Below, piece by piece: positions 48,646 to 62,173 of a stretch of DNA of 64,000 bases. Under the pieces are notes generated by a model. It saw nothing but the letters and a program-made list of their open reading frames with translations. It did not search any database and was not told the DNA's origin. The position numbers and the translations under genes were made by a program. Position 1 is the stretch's first letter. Every line of letters starts with the position of its first letter. Source of the stretch: Solea solea (Eukaryota > Chordata > Actinopteri > Pleuronectiformes > Soleidae); NCBI RefSeq assembly GCF_958295425.1, contig NC_081150.1:6013001-6077000 (forward strand), given 5' to 3'.

Positions 48646-49988
48646 TGTGTGTGTGAGTGTAACTCATGTGTGTTTAATTTACTAATATTAAAAATGATGT
48701 AACTGAATTGTCTTTCCTGTGATGATGTCATTATCTGCTTCAGTGGACAGGTGAGGGGCCGGTCGATCGTCAGTCACCGCTGACTTCACCCGTGGCCGCA
48801 GCCTTCTTAATTGTCATGTCATCATCTGTCAGTGAATCCGACCATCACTTCCCAGTGTCTTCATCAGTCAGTGCAGTGTAGTGTAGTATGCTGCTTAGCG
48901 TGTCATCATTCGGCGCCTGCATGATGCTGTGGTTAACTTTAAACCTCCCTCGGTGATGCTGATGAGACGCAGTTCTTCGTGGTTTCTAAACAGACAAACA
49001 ACGACCAGCGCTCTGTCTTTGCGTTAAAGCTGCGCGTCTTCCACATCATATACTGTGAACGCAGCCTAAGGACCATAACATTGCTGCCCACAGAATCATT
49101 TCTGTGATATCAGGTTGCTTCTGCACTGACTGGAGCCAGAAATGGTGCAGAGTTACCTCTCCAAACAGGCAGGGGAAGTGCATTTTGTGAAAAGTGCACG
49201 TGCCAAGAAAAACTGAAATGAAGAGAGGGCAAAAAAGTTAAATAACACTGGTAGTGGCGCTTTGATTTGAGGCTGCCTCGAATTCTTAACTCAACAATGT
49301 GCAGATATTTAAATGTTAAAGCATCAGATTAACCTATCCGCAGCATGACACTTCCAATATTTCAAATGCAGAAGGGGTACAAGTGAAGCGTGCGATCCAA
49401 GAGACTGATGCATTTGATATTTTCTGGGACTGAAAAGTTTGATTTGCACCCCAAATCTTAACACTGTAATGACAAACTCTCCACCTCGTCTAACACTGTA
49501 GGTGTTGATTTCTTGAGTAGTTGCCTAAAGGCTCACTGCACACAGAGCACTGTAATTTAAACGCACACACACACACGTATGCATGGACACACACATAAAA
49601 ATACATATCCATAAAAACGTCTCTCCCAGAGCCTCAGTCCATCACAATCTGCTATTCCCACACAATCCTGACCAAGCCTGAAATGGGAGTTTGTGTCACG
49701 GGTGGTTTAGAGGTTTTCTTCTGTCAACATAACACTGATGGGAGAGAGACAAAGAGAAAGTAAGAGAGAGAGAGAGAGAGAGAGAGGTCTGAGAAAAATA
49801 CAGAAACAAAGGGATGAAAAAAGACCCCACCCATTTGAGCCGAGAGGCCAAAAAAATGAGTGCTACAGCAGCAGAAAGTGCACTCCCACTGTCACTAATG
49901 TGGACCGTGTGTGTCTGTGCCTGAGCACATGTGTGCAGATGTGCACTTACGCTCGGCTGTGCTCTCCTGTGGTGTGTGCGTGTGTGCG

Positions 49989-50024
<36 letters not shown>

Positions 50025-50297
50025 TTAGCTGCCTGCTGCGCCGCTGCCAAATTGAAATGTGAAAGAAACGTGTTGGAAGGTGATGACAAGAGTGAAGTGA
50101 ACCAGTCGTTTCCTGAAGGCCCTGGCCAGATGTGTGGCACACAGAGCCTCAGAAATGTGCTGCACATTTCTCTTTAATAACCAGGATATTTAACCAGGGG
50201 AGGCGGGAATATGTGGGGCAGTGACTCTGGGTGTGCTTACCTGTGTGCATGTGCGATACATCTTTAGGTTTGCCGGGGAAACATATGTGAATGTATA

Positions 50298-50300
50298 TGT

Positions 50301-50331
<31 letters not shown>

Positions 50332-50336
50332 GGGGC
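50298..50336. repeat. (GT)n joined to a long poly-G run
   Basis: About 17 bases of GT followed by about 22 G. Its length is likely to be unreliable in the assembly. Confidence 0.85.
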
Positions 50337-53300
50337 TGGATGTGCCGTTTATGACTTTAATCTGGGTTTTTGAGACTGTGGTGTTGAGGAAAGTGAAGGA
50401 AGCACAGGAGGAGTAAGACGACAGAGAGAAAGAAGTCTGACACACTGATGGCCACACCTCCCGTCACCACTCAGGACACACAAACACACACATATGGCAC
50501 ACACACTGGGTCTTTTCCATACTGTACTCAACTACTGACCACAATGCCTGCCACTTCCTCCAGAAGCTAACCCTGGCGCCTAGAATGACAAAGAAAATAT
50601 TCAGCTCTATAACGTCTGATGTCTTAATATTTCCAACCTTTCTCTTCTCATATATGCATGATTCATGGATCATAATTTAAAAATAAAATCAGATCCTTTT
50701 CCACCGGTTCCCCTGCCAGTTAAACGGAGCATTTTCAGGAGTCAGTGCAACGGGAAATAATGCAGAGGTGTTGCAGAGTTTCTTGCCGTACACTGGTCTT
50801 GTTGTACGTGGTGAAGCAAAGAGCCATATTTCTGCTAACCTGAGCCAATGCTTCAGCCAAAAAATGGTCCACATCCACTGGCAACGACGGTACACACAGA
50901 TCAACAACAACAGTAAAACTGATTCGAAGGCTGTAGTTGATGTTTTATATGTATTGACTTGGTCAAGCCAGGAAAACAAAGAATTTAAGGTTCAAGTGAC
51001 ATTACTGATGGTTCAGGAAAAAGTTTTAATGTCGTCACATGAGGTGTTTTGGGCACTAGGGCCTCTGGAATATGACTTGTATGTACCATTTTCTAACCCG
51101 TTCCATCACCTGAATCAGCGGTGGAATAGGACATCGTGAAAGGCCATAGTGTGTGTGCTGGAGAAGAAGTGGTGCACTTTGTTTTCGGCAGAAAAAAAGC
51201 TGTTATTTACATAAAAGGTGTTGGACTAGCACACGTTTAACTGCCTTGGTGTGGAAGTCTGTGTGAGCGTGTAATATGAGAGCGTTTAGCTGTGGGTGTG
51301 TGTGTGTGTGTGTGTGTGAACATAATCGCCCATGATATACAACGTTTTGGCCATTTCTTAATAGCAGCGTTTTAAGAACGGCCATTAATGCAGCTTGTAA
51401 AATATTCCCAACACCACGCCAAACACTTCTATTTCACCTCCCTCCTTCTCCCGCGCTCTCTCCACTTCGCTAAAACCTCTCTTTCCTTCACCTCATTTGT
51501 GCGGGGAATTTATTTTAACTTGTTAAAAACAATTCTCTGAATATTCCCAGCTGAGCGACCAGGCTTCCGTATTTTTCACCCCCTCCCTCATTCTTCCTCT
51601 CCGTTCCCTCTTTCTGGCTTTGTTTTTTCCTCCCTTCCCTTAAACTAACCTGTATAATGTTGTCAGAAGTGCTCGAGAATGAAGTGCTAAGTGTTGCTTT
51701 TTATGGGGAGGAAACAGACTGGAACAGCGGGTGTGTGTTTTCTGATGCCTACTAGAAAGGCACACACACATACTGTATATACACATGGACTCAAACACAC
51801 TTAGAAAACTTTAGAGTGACTACGTTATAAATTACAACCTGTTCACTGATGAGATAGCCCTGAAGCTTTTGCTTATAGTCGATCATTAGCAGTTGTGAGT
51901 GTGTCACAGTTGTGCGTGGTAGTGTGTCCTTGTGTGTGTGTTTTTCTTTAGGGTTGACTGTGTCATTAAGGCACCTTGGTGAAAATCTGTTCTCAATTGT
52001 TGTGGTGATTTCTGCTGTTTTAATTTGGACAGTAAAGCCGCTGCCAGCTCTCCCCGCCGCGATGCCGTGACCACTTTGCAATGTTAACACAATTCCCATG
52101 CAGTCAAACAACACGCACACACACATTTTTATGTATCATATCCATAAAAGCTCTGCTCAGAATTTATTTTCCAAAGCGGGAATGTGTCACAAGTGAGGAG
52201 TCTTTGTTTAAAGGGTGAGAATAATGTGCAGAAAATGACTCAAACTTGTATTTCAAAGCATTTCAAAGAGCTTCTCTAACATGGCTTCCTTCAACTGCAC
52301 GTTTTAGATAAATATTAATATTTTGTATGGATAAATACTAGTTGATTAGTTCGTGTGAGCACAAGAGCAATTTAAATAAATCACCAGAGTTTTAATATCA
52401 TATCTAGTGTAAGCCAGAGCTAAAATTGAAGCTTGTTATTTTCTCATGTTTCTGAGCTGAACTTAGAAAAACAGAATGTGAAAGAAGTTGATTCTGGAGT
52501 CGAAGACACCTGGAAACAAGCGCGTTTAGATATAACTCAACTTATAACGCAACTTAAAGCCTATAAATCAAATCAGAGGGGACTTTATGTTTTGTGAATT
52601 CATGCAATTACCACGTTTTCTGCACACATCCAGTGTGACGATCTGAGTCATAGGCACAACAGTTAATTTATATGGACTTGGAGTTGATGAGTGCTGTTCT
52701 AGTGTTACAACTTTGTCCATCCTCCCTCCAGACTCTCTGCTGTCCCAGCTGACAGCTGGCTACAAGCACCTCTGACTCTGCCTGAGGATGAGATAAGCTC
52801 AAACGTGATTGGGTAGAGCTAAAACAATTCCTAAAGGGAAAATGAAAGGTTGCATCAGACAAATAAAGAGAAAATGGATTAGCAAATATCAGGATTTGGT
52901 TAGAATAGAAGAAACAGATTAGATTTTTCAAAGCTGAAGCAAGATTTTGTCATCGATAATAAAGCTCACACAGTGCACTCATGATTTCCAGCTGTGGGTC
53001 AAGGATGCAGGATGTTTCCTCTCCTTTTTGCTTTCCTTTTAAATTGATTTCCATGGTCTAAAGAGCTGCTCAAGAATCATGTTGGAATATTAGTGGGGTG
53101 TAATGGGTGTAATGTTGATGCCGCTAGAACTGGTGGAGCAGTGAGGGGTCCACGGCCTGAAACAGAAACCAGATGGACGCTTGGATGGCACCAAATTCTT
53201 TCACCTCTACCCAGTGGAAATGGAATTAAGTGCAATTATCCACGGTGCTCCGAGCATCAAATAGCAGCTCGCACATCTATATCTATGATATCTTTGTTTT

Positions 53301-53819
53301 GACCTGTGAGAGAAAATGTGCATGTGTTTCTGTGTGAGTGTGATTAGGTATGTGGGGTGTTGGCCATTAAAGCGGGCTAATAAAGTCTGTTCCCTTTCAT
53401 TAGTGAGTGCTAAAATGGCCTGGCAATGTGAGTTTGTGTGTGTGTGTTTAGGTGTAGGTGAGCTTGACTGTGTCTGTGTTAACTAGGTAACATTTTGTGC
53501 AGACAGACAGTGTACACTTGCCCATGTGTGTGTTTGTGTGCATTCATTAAGCATGTGTTATGTTGTTAATAGCACACCTCGTTGGCCAGGCAAGATGAGG
53601 TCATTAAAGTGGTGTACAACTGTGCTTGTGTACTCAGATTTAACAAAGGCAAGCCTATATTTGGGAGTCTCAGAGTTGTGTTTGTGTGTTTGAGTATTGC
53701 TTCACCTCCTCACAGCTGTTATAGCACATAAAAAAAAAAGCTAATGTGATATCCTGACAATTCTTTTGATGAGATTCTACCCCATGATCATAACCGTGGT
53801 TACAAATTCTGATCATCAA

Positions 53820-54923
53820 AGCTGTAGTGCGTGACTTTCAAACATAAACAAATGTATGTTACGTTCAATGAGTTCACACAATGCCGATGAATCAGTATTT
53901 CTCATTATATAGCAGTGTTTTGTTTGTGAGAGTGATGTGTTTTACAAGCGTAACAGCTATGCTAGTAAAACGAGCTAGTTGTAGTGATGCGAGTAGTCTT
54001 TTGGCGACAGTTTTCTGTAAGAATTCAGAGAGAGGCTTGAGTCACATTAGTTCTTTAGTAATGGTTTCAGACTCTTTAAGGGAAGACAACGTAGAATGCT
54101 GTAATTTATTACGGATTAAGGATTACACTGTGCTGCTGCGTCTTGGCTATCGACCAATTATAAAAGATTCTCTGAATTTGCTTTAAAAAAAAAAATCCCA
54201 CAACATTTACCACAGTTTGATTTCCATCCATTCATCCTTACATCTGTATGTATCTATATGTCCATAACTGAATTTAATAAAACCATAACTGCCAGGTGAC
54301 TCCTGAAGCAAACAGCGAACTCTTCGGCCACTAAACGTCGCCCCATATTTAACCGGCTAGTACCAAACGTTGTGCTGACATAACAGCTGCCCTGTGCATC
54401 TGGAAACAAGACTCATGAGAAAAGTGAGCGTGAACCAAAACAGTAAAGTTGTAGGCTGTAAAACAAAAACATGAGCTTAAAGACACCAACAGGGGGAAAC
54501 AGCCCTGTGATGACTTTGATAATTCTCCTTTACTATCACACACACACTAAACTCGTTCACTGTTTTTTTAACTACCTGCGTCTGACATGTCCTAAACATG
54601 TGAAGGTGGGATGAGTTTCTGCCTATCACCAGGAGCACAGATGATGATGTGTTCACACAGCTGCAATCTCAGATGTGACTGTTTTAGCAGCTCCTAACTC
54701 CGCACCTCACAGCGGGACACACTTTATTGCAGCGTGCGCCCCTCCCAGTCATGCCTGGTTACTTTGTTTCTTATAGCTCAGGTTTGGAATCCTAAAAACT
54801 GAAGCATGAAGACAATCTATCCTGGATACCTCTGACTCTGTCCATCCTCTAGTCTATTCTATTGCAAGAACGTCTGCACCTACTGTATGTGATACTGCTG
54901 ACAGAGTGACACACACTGGAGCT
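53820..54923. mobile_element. TIR element related to 29433-30415, copy 2
   Basis: Left end AGCTGTAGTGCGTGACTTTC followed by AAACATAAAC; the right end reversed reads AGCTCCAGTGTGTGTCACTC. Both match the ends of the 29.4-30.4 kb element. The flanking TTAA is degenerate here (TCAA and ATAA), suggesting an older copy. About 1.1 kb with no transposase. It ends 8 bases before the tRNA-Cys. Confidence 0.55.
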
Positions 54924-54931
54924 ATAAACAT

Positions 54932-55003
54932 GGGGGTATAGCTCATTGGTAGAGCATTTGACTGCAGATCAAGAGGTCCCCAGTTCAAATCTGGGTGCCC
55001 CCT
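54932..55003 (+). tRNA. tRNA-Cys (anticodon GCA)
   Basis: 72 bases without an intron. The acceptor stem GGGGGTA pairs with TGCCCCC plus discriminator T. The D arm contains TAGCTCATTGGTAGAGCA (A box). The anticodon stem TTTGA/TCAAG surrounds the loop CTGCAGA, so the anticodon is GCA. The T arm CCCAG-TTCAAAT-CTGGG forms the B box. Every stem is paired and there is no disruption. It differs little from the vertebrate tRNA-Cys that I remember. A repeat tail lies about 100 bases downstream, so a tRNA-Cys-headed SINE is an alternative reading. Confidence 0.85.
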
Positions 55004-55100
55004 TATCTCATATTCCCACCATGAAGCATTGTTGAACTCAATATAAAGGAATTCCAAGCTACAGTGTGTGCATTTTGTTGTCGTTAAGGTCATGTGATCT

Positions 55101-55150
55101 GTAAGTGGCTTTGGATAAAAGCATCTGCTAAATGCTTAAAAGTAAATGTA
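55101..55150 (+). repeat. LINE/SINE 3' tail common in fish
   Basis: GTAAGTGGCTTTGGATAAAA followed by GCATCTGCTAAATG and short AAATGTA repeats. This is the conserved tail shared by an L2-clade-type LINE and the SINEs that borrow its machinery in teleosts (established knowledge, family not verified). Confidence 0.75.
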
Positions 55151-58100
55151 ACATATTTTGTTGTTTCATTATAGAAGGGCTCTTGCCAGTTGCTTGTTGA
55201 CAGCCAATAAAATAACCTAAGCAAGGTGTAAAGTGTGGTTTTGTGGGAGTAAAAAGTACACGTAGTATGCTGCACCAGGCCATCGAACACTACATGTTCA
55301 CTTCACTTGTTATTTTGCACGGAACGTACGGTAGTTCATGGATTTGCAGAATTGTGAAATATCTACATTCTTATCTAGACCCGTTAATTCAGAAAATAAA
55401 AGGGTCGGATCATCATGTTTCTCAAAAATGTTCCCTTCTGTAAAAACAGTCATATTTTGGTAGGAAACGGTGTGCGATGAGGACAGGACATAGGATATTG
55501 TTTCTGGAAAGTGACACCTCTGCTAAGTTATTCTCATACTTTTTTTTTTTTTTTTTTTGTAATGTGCACCTCAAACCAATTCAAACGCCTTGATAGTATC
55601 AGGGCGGTGACAGATGTCCCGGTGGTGACATACAGAACGTTGAAGGATGCATTTTGAAAAGTCATTAGATCAGATCAACCTCATCTTAACCCGATACGTC
55701 AAAGGACATATTTCAGGATGTGTGCTTCATTGGGACGCTTGTGTAACGAGCACAAAATCTGCAATCGTGACTCAAACTTTTACCATCTGTTAATGAAGGC
55801 AGATGGAGGTTGCCTTTAATTTAGTGCAACTTTTATGTCCGCCTTTAATGAGTCGTACACCATGTGCACCAGTGTCATGTGTTAGCTTGGGTCTTTCCTG
55901 TGGTGCCTGCCTGCCCGTCTTCCAGTGCTAATGTGCTAATCTGCTGTTTAGTCCATCCAGATGGGTTTCTCCCCCCACACTTGGGGGGGCGGTAGGGAGA
56001 GGGGAGAGAGGAAGTTACCTGCAGAGATTTCCCCTCATTAAAAATCCCTCAGCCTAAATCACACACCCCACACTCAGCCCCTCCCTTCCTCGTCTCTCCT
56101 GCTTCCATCCTCCCTTCCCAGGATAAGGGAGCCAACTTTTATTAAGCACTGACAGGCTGAGACACCCAAACTCCCCTCCACTGCATCTCCCCTCCACTGT
56201 CTGTGCAGCACTTTACCTCTTCCTGGTTATTTATTTAAATCTAAGTTTGAAGGCAAGCCTGAATTGAGACGTCATAGTTTGGCATCGACATCACAGGCCC
56301 GTTGGCATGTGATGTGATTTCACATAAAACTAACACATTCCTTCGCCGTAGATGAGAATAAAGTGAGGCGCAGATGAAAGTGATGTGAGATCTGAGAGCG
56401 AGATATGATACGTGTGCGCGTGGAAACACAATATGCAAAAGAAAGAGGAGAAAAACACACAAAACCGAGTCACGGAGACCACACATACTCTATATGTCTG
56501 TCATTCACACACATGCATACATGCACATGCTAACAGCTCTCTTGCCGATACCTAAACCATCATGCATGAGAATATATTCAACAAGCAAAGGGAGGTGTAG
56601 AACTGTGGGCAGGAGGAAACAGGGATGGGGGGGGGGGCTTGAGAATGGTGTTAAAAACCTCTTTAGAGCGCAAATAAGAGAGGACTGTTTAAAAGCCTGA
56701 TTAAAATTCTTATGCTTTATTACTCTGCTCTTTCAATGAGCTGCTGACAAAAAAGGGGTGAAGGGGGAGAGGAAGAAGGTGAAAGAGAGCCAATGTTAAA
56801 ATAAAACTCATGTTTGTTGAGAAAAATCAGTGACAGGAAAAAAAGAGAGAGGGAGAAAAACCATCATATCAAATTTAAACTCATGGACAAACATGTGACC
56901 AAGGTTACCAGTGGCCACCTCATGCACACGCAGGCTCTGTCTTTCAGCACAAGACAATGATCTCTTTTCCTGGACTGTCTACACACTCACACACTCCAAA
57001 CCAAAACCGCGGGACTAAAAATGGGTCCCTGTCATAGTCTATTAGGAGTAAATTTGCTGTGTCCACAGAGCTGTTGCTCTCTTGCCCGTGTAGGCCTTTT
57101 TCGCCGTGTTTTGAATGCTCACTGGATTTCAACCTCTCACCACCTCATCGTATTTGGGATTGGGCTGCTGCTGCCTGGCAGTTTGATCAGCAGATAGCAT
57201 CAGGCCGGTTTTCTAAAGAAGATTTAGAAAAAAAAAAAATGCACGCCAACAATCCATCATCTCCTGTCAAACCATGTACATGTACATTTCTCCACTGTCT
57301 TCTTTGGATCCTGTTACTTAAAACTGGCCTAAAGCAAACATCTTGTGTGTGGACAGCAAATGTGTGGAGATTATCCAGTTTCAGTTCTTTATCAAAAAGG
57401 ACAAAAGCTACTTACACTCGGTGTATTTTTCTTTGAAATCATACTGAGTATATCTGCGGAATAGCTCTAATTATTCTATTGAATTTTTTCCCGGTTTAAT
57501 AATGGAGAGAAATGTGCTGCCTTATTGCCAGAGATAACGTTGACGTTGGATGATTATGGACAAACCCTTGATTGCTTTTCATGATAATAACAACACTTAT
57601 AAAGGAGAACATTTTGGGGTAATAGAATAAAAACTGCAAGCAAAGGAAAAATAATATATAAAGTGTATATATATATGCACCATGTTTACAGTGTTGTCAC
57701 CCCTATTTTCCAGGCACTGGGATTGACATGCGCTGCCAAATGACACTCATGTTACACCACTTGCAAATGCAATAAATCATTTTACACTTTGTTTTTTTTG
57801 TACTTTTTAAACAAAGCTACACAGTCTCTGTGCTAAAAAAACTCCGACAGACACTAATGTGCCAATGTTGTTACCTTAATTTCAGCCAAAATGTCAAACT
57901 ATTGCCTTTACGGATTTGTTTTTTTAACTTCTGTATCGCCCTATGTCAGCTGAGATGGGTGTGGAGGATAAAGTGGAAGAAAATGGATGGATAAGTTGAA
58001 AAATATAGGGTCATGTTGTGGTTAAGATTAGACGACTAAATCACACAGCTTGACATGTTGATCAGTATGAAGTACTGATATCCTGTCAAAATAAAAACAT

Positions 58101-60230
58101 GATGTTTTTCTCACTCAGTGGTTCAATCAATTTCAGTTTAATGTTTTTTTTTTGTGTTGGAGACCCAGTGGTCTCTCTGTTGCTAAGAGTTGGACTTGAG
58201 TGCACCATAAAGTCAAGGTTTCCAAAACATTTTCAAAGTCAGGACCTATAATAAAAAATGTGTTTCGGACCACTCAGCCAAGGCTGCATGATAAAAAAAC
58301 TGAAAACATTAAAACAATTCACCAGAAAAAGAAGCAAAAGCCATTTAGGGTTGTAAATAACAGTTGAGAATCCATGGCCCCGACTTCAAAGTAAAAGTCT
58401 AATATAATGAATGACATCAACACAAAAATATTGTGTATCAGCTCTGCGTATCTGTCCATCTATACGCACTAATCCTTTCAGCCACATGAGGCACGAGTAT
58501 TTAAGGGAATCCACAGCAGTCCTCCACACGCTTGATTTATGGGCAATTACACTATCTGTTTCCCTGCTGCTTATCTGTCAACACAGTTTGAAATACAGGC
58601 CGCAAGCCATTCAGGGACCACGGATAAATTAACAAAGCTGACCCTCAAGAAAACGTAGGAGAATACAAACAGACAGAAAGAGACAGACTGTATTAAGAGT
58701 GAGGAAAGAATATTTGGGTGAAAGTGCAGTGATTAAACTTGGTGAGTTTGTCACTAAAATACCAGTTATGTTGGAACACTTGTTTTTAGTTCTCAGGCAA
58801 AAGAACACGCATTCATCGCCGCGCACAGCCCAAGAGACTGCCTGTTGTAATTACCTCCTCTGCGCCGCACGTTATGAAAGAGAAACACACTGTCACATAC
58901 ACCATTAACTGCAACAGGAATACAGGGGTGTTTTTAATAAACCTATAAATGTTGTTTACATAGCCACCGAGTCAAAGGACATGGACACTGATCCTCCCTG
59001 ACAGTAATGCATGCTGCTAATCTCTGTGTTTCTAACCAAAGGCCTTTTTCTTGGCTCAGTGGTGACAGTCAGCTCTGAAACGGGGCTTTCAGCACAACAC
59101 AGTCAGGACAGATTTAGGCAAAGACTTTGTGATTCTGAGCCTTAATGCTGTGGCTTCCTGCAATGATTCATGTGTATGTGTGTGTGTGTGTGTGTGTGTT
59201 CAATAGTTTGACATGTATATTTTACATGCTATATATGGAATGCATTTTGAATGTACTGAAACACACACTGTGTGATGGTTTGAGTTTGAGTTTATTTATT
59301 CATTTTTATCACTTCGTTAAATCTGTGGTTCTCAAACTGTGGTACGTGTACCACCAGTGGTACGTGAGCTTCCTCTGGTGGTACTTGGAGGAAAATCAGA
59401 CATATTGTATGACTGTATATACCAGGTTATGTGATCGGAGTGGAGCTGTGTATAAAAAGTTTTAATAACCACTGAGTCAAATCATTGGGGGGCAGACGAG
59501 TCTCTCTCTTGGTATTCAAGATGAATTAAGGTGGATTTAGTTTTTTGTTGGTTGGTTTCGCTTTAGCCATTTAGATCTAAAAAAAACTCTCACAAAAAGA
59601 TACTTGATGAATATATATAATGTATAATTCTCATGACATGTGTAAGTTGTATTGTTGTAATTTAATTAGAGAGTGATCAGTTGTCAATCTGTGACAATTA
59701 GGTAATTGTCCATCTGTCATTTTGTGATTGGTTTAAAAAACTAAATGGAATCAAAAGCATCACATCTAATTCACAATTGGTATATTGTATTTTCGTAACA
59801 GCTTTTGACAACATGTTTTCAGTTCCCTTCTTAAGTTGCACACTGAAAATAATACGTATTCTGCAGCCATGTGCTAGTTTTTCATGTAGTATTGTTCTTA
59901 AATGATCACGATCAACAGTCCCCTGCTCCAAAGAGAGGTCAAAGGTGAAACCAGGTCAGGGCTCTTAGAGCTGGGAGACATCAGAAGTACACAAAGGATG
60001 ACCCACTTATTAATGAACCCATATTGTTTCCATGTGATAAAAGTCTTCCTAACTGTTTCCAATAAATGAGACGGCATGCAAACAAACAAACAAGCGTCAC
60101 CTTGGTGTGCTCAGCAGGTGTGATCAGTCCAGCTGCTGAGGGGGTGTGGCTTCTTCCTAACAGCCTCATTAACAAATCATAAAAACCTCACATGGTCATG
60201 AGCGTGTACATGTGTGTACTTGTATTTATG
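55151..60230. other. Intergenic, no gene recognised
   Basis: Contains a T run (about 55541-55558), a short repeat fragment near 57945-57995 (GGTGTGGAGGATAAAGTGGA), a hAT-like repeat piece at 59323-59400 and a GT repeat (about 59177-59199). No conserved protein is readable in any frame. Confidence 0.55.
59323..59400 (+). repeat. Dispersed repeat fragment (hAT-MITE-like)
   Basis: CTGTGGTTCTCAAACTGTGG, GGTACGTGTACCACCAGTGG and CCTCTGGTGGTACTTGGAGG in this order. It is a non-coding repeat start that I recognise from many vertebrate genomes. The short inverted GTGGTAC motifs are internal. Confidence 0.55.
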
Positions 60231-60399
60231 ATCCTTTCTGGCATGAACACTGACCTTGTCAGGACCAATGGTCTTCATGGAGACCAAAACCTGGTCCTAG
60301 TGAGGCAGGGAGGGTTAAGTGTAAGATTTGAATTTTGGTTAGGGTTAACACTAGGGATAACAATTTGGTTAGGCTGTCCAAATGAATGGAAGTGTGTGC

Positions 60400-60434
<35 letters not shown>

Positions 60435-61665
60435 CAGACCATGTTCAGATAGTCAGTCCATGTGAAAGATCAAAGACCTGGCCAGCAGATGATGAGTACA
60501 GTTAAACACATGCACACTAACAGCTCAGCTGAGTCAGAATGTGTTGTTTCTGGAGCAATTAGAAGATCTGAGTGAAGGAGTGCCAGTGTGTCAGCTGGCT
60601 TAAATAAAATCAACAACTCTTCATTTTGCAGGATAAATAAATGATAAATGGATGCAAAGACAGGCTGGAGAGGCAAAAGCCAAAACAACGCCCTGCCTTT
60701 TCACTCCATTCTTCAATACTGCGCTGGTGTCGTATCGGCTAGAAATGGAATAATAATATCCCACTGTATAAACATCAGCCCAGACCACATTCATAGTAAA
60801 TTGCTCAGCTTTAATCTCACATTTCTATTGGTATATCTGAACCATGTATTTGCCGCCTTCTCCATCCACAACCTGTTAGAAGTAGTCAACATCTCTGGAG
60901 TTTATTCAGAGCCACAATGACACGTGGCAGTTTTGTAGGGATGAAAAATATCCCCCCCCCCCCCCAGCCCTTAATATATGGAGAAACCCTATAGTTGTGA
61001 ATTCAGCAAACGGCATAAAACGCATATACACATGTGCGTTTTGCGACAAGGCTATAATATGTTTGGACAGAGCAGGATGCCAGGCTGTGCCCGTTAAAGG
61101 CTCTAATGTGGCGGTGGTTTCATGGTGGTTGGCACGGATCAGCAGGAAGAGGGCAAAAAGAGGGATATAAAAAATGAGGGAGTGATGGGGTATGAGGGAA
61201 GGAGGGAGGGATGCCTGGAAAAAGAAAGAAAGGAGCAGGAGCAAGCTAAAGAAAGAGGACTATATTTACAGAGGCACACCACAGGCATCAAACAGTCATA
61301 GATATATGAATTCTCTTTCTTCTCACACTCTATGTCCTCACTTCATCCCTTTCCCCCCCCATTCTCTCACTCTGGGGGAAGGCCCCATTCACAGTATGGA
61401 CCTATGGTGATCAGAGTGGAACCTGCCCTCTTCCTCTGTCTCTCTCCACTGTCCTCCCTTTCATCCAGTCTTTTCTTCTTATTTTGCCATGGAGAGAAGG
61501 ATCAGTCATACTTGAGCTACATTTTCTCTTTATTAATCAGATCTCGGCATATATATATATACATATAAATATATATATATACATACATATATATATTTAT
61601 ATATATATGTATGTATATTTATACATATATATATACATATATGTTTACATACACATACATGTGTA

Positions 61666-61705
<40 letters not shown>

Positions 61706-61906
61706 TCTACTTATAAGGACTCTGCATTGACTTCCATTCATTTGGACAGCCTAACCAAAGCTTAATCCCTAACCTTAACCAAAACCAGTATATGTCTGAC
61801 CCTAACCTTTACCTAACCACAGTTCAGATCTAACCCCTAAACTCAACCAGTTCCTCAGAAATGAGGTTCCGCCTCATTGGGACCAGGTTTTGCTCTCCAT
61901 GAAGAC
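60231..61906. mobile_element. Pair of inverted arms of the 42.3 kb fold-back family, 1.3 kb apart
   Basis: The left arm at 60231-60392 begins ATCCTTTCTGGCATGAACAC and runs to CTGTCCAAATGAATGGAAG. The right arm at 61724-61906 begins CATTGACTTCCATTCATTTG and ends in the reverse complement of GTCTTCATGGAGAGCAAAAC. They are inverted to each other and the outer ~55 bases of the right arm are missing. They may be the two ends of one 1.7 kb element or two truncated insertions. Confidence 0.55.
61549..61702. repeat. Complex AT/ACAT/ATGT low-complexity tract
   Basis: About 150 bases built almost only from TATA, ACAT and ATGT words, with many overlapping palindromes and two pure AT runs. It lies inside the region bounded by the two fold-back arms. 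Confidence 0.9.
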
Positions 61907-62139
61907 TATATAGAAGTACAGTATATTAAAATGACTAAATAGGAGTAGAGACACAAGAACAAGCAACTGACCGCTGAAAAACTGCCTCTGGGTGTTTCAT
62001 ATTTCCTTTGCTGCAAAAACAAGCTGTCACAAAAAACACCAGTGACAGAACGTGGGAGGAAAAAAAAGATGACCTTCTCCCATTCATAAAGCTTCTCTAA
62101 GTATTTCTTCATACTCGTATCATTCTTACACACGTGTAT

Positions 62140-62173
<34 letters not shown>

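Larger units (their letters stand above)
43521..53819. other. Long stretch upstream of hunk with no gene recognised
   Basis: No protein family is recognisable in any frame. It contains GT/CA microsatellites (about 46273-46311, 46609-46638, 46781-46815, 49997-50021), a GA run (about 49766-49786), a GT/poly-G run (50299-50336) and repeat fragments at 47440-47515 and 48505-48645. The 123-codon + frame at 50768-51139 overlaps an open minus frame and has no domain that I know. A leader exon and the promoter of hunk could lie here. Confidence 0.55.

Noticed and set aside
49696..50142. 148-codon minus frame
   Set aside because: Made of His-Thr and Ser-Leu runs from CA and GA microsatellites.
50768..51139. 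123-codon + frame
   Set aside because: No motif I recognise. The opposite strand is also open over part of it, and there is no splice or promoter context. Most likely chance or an old repeat.
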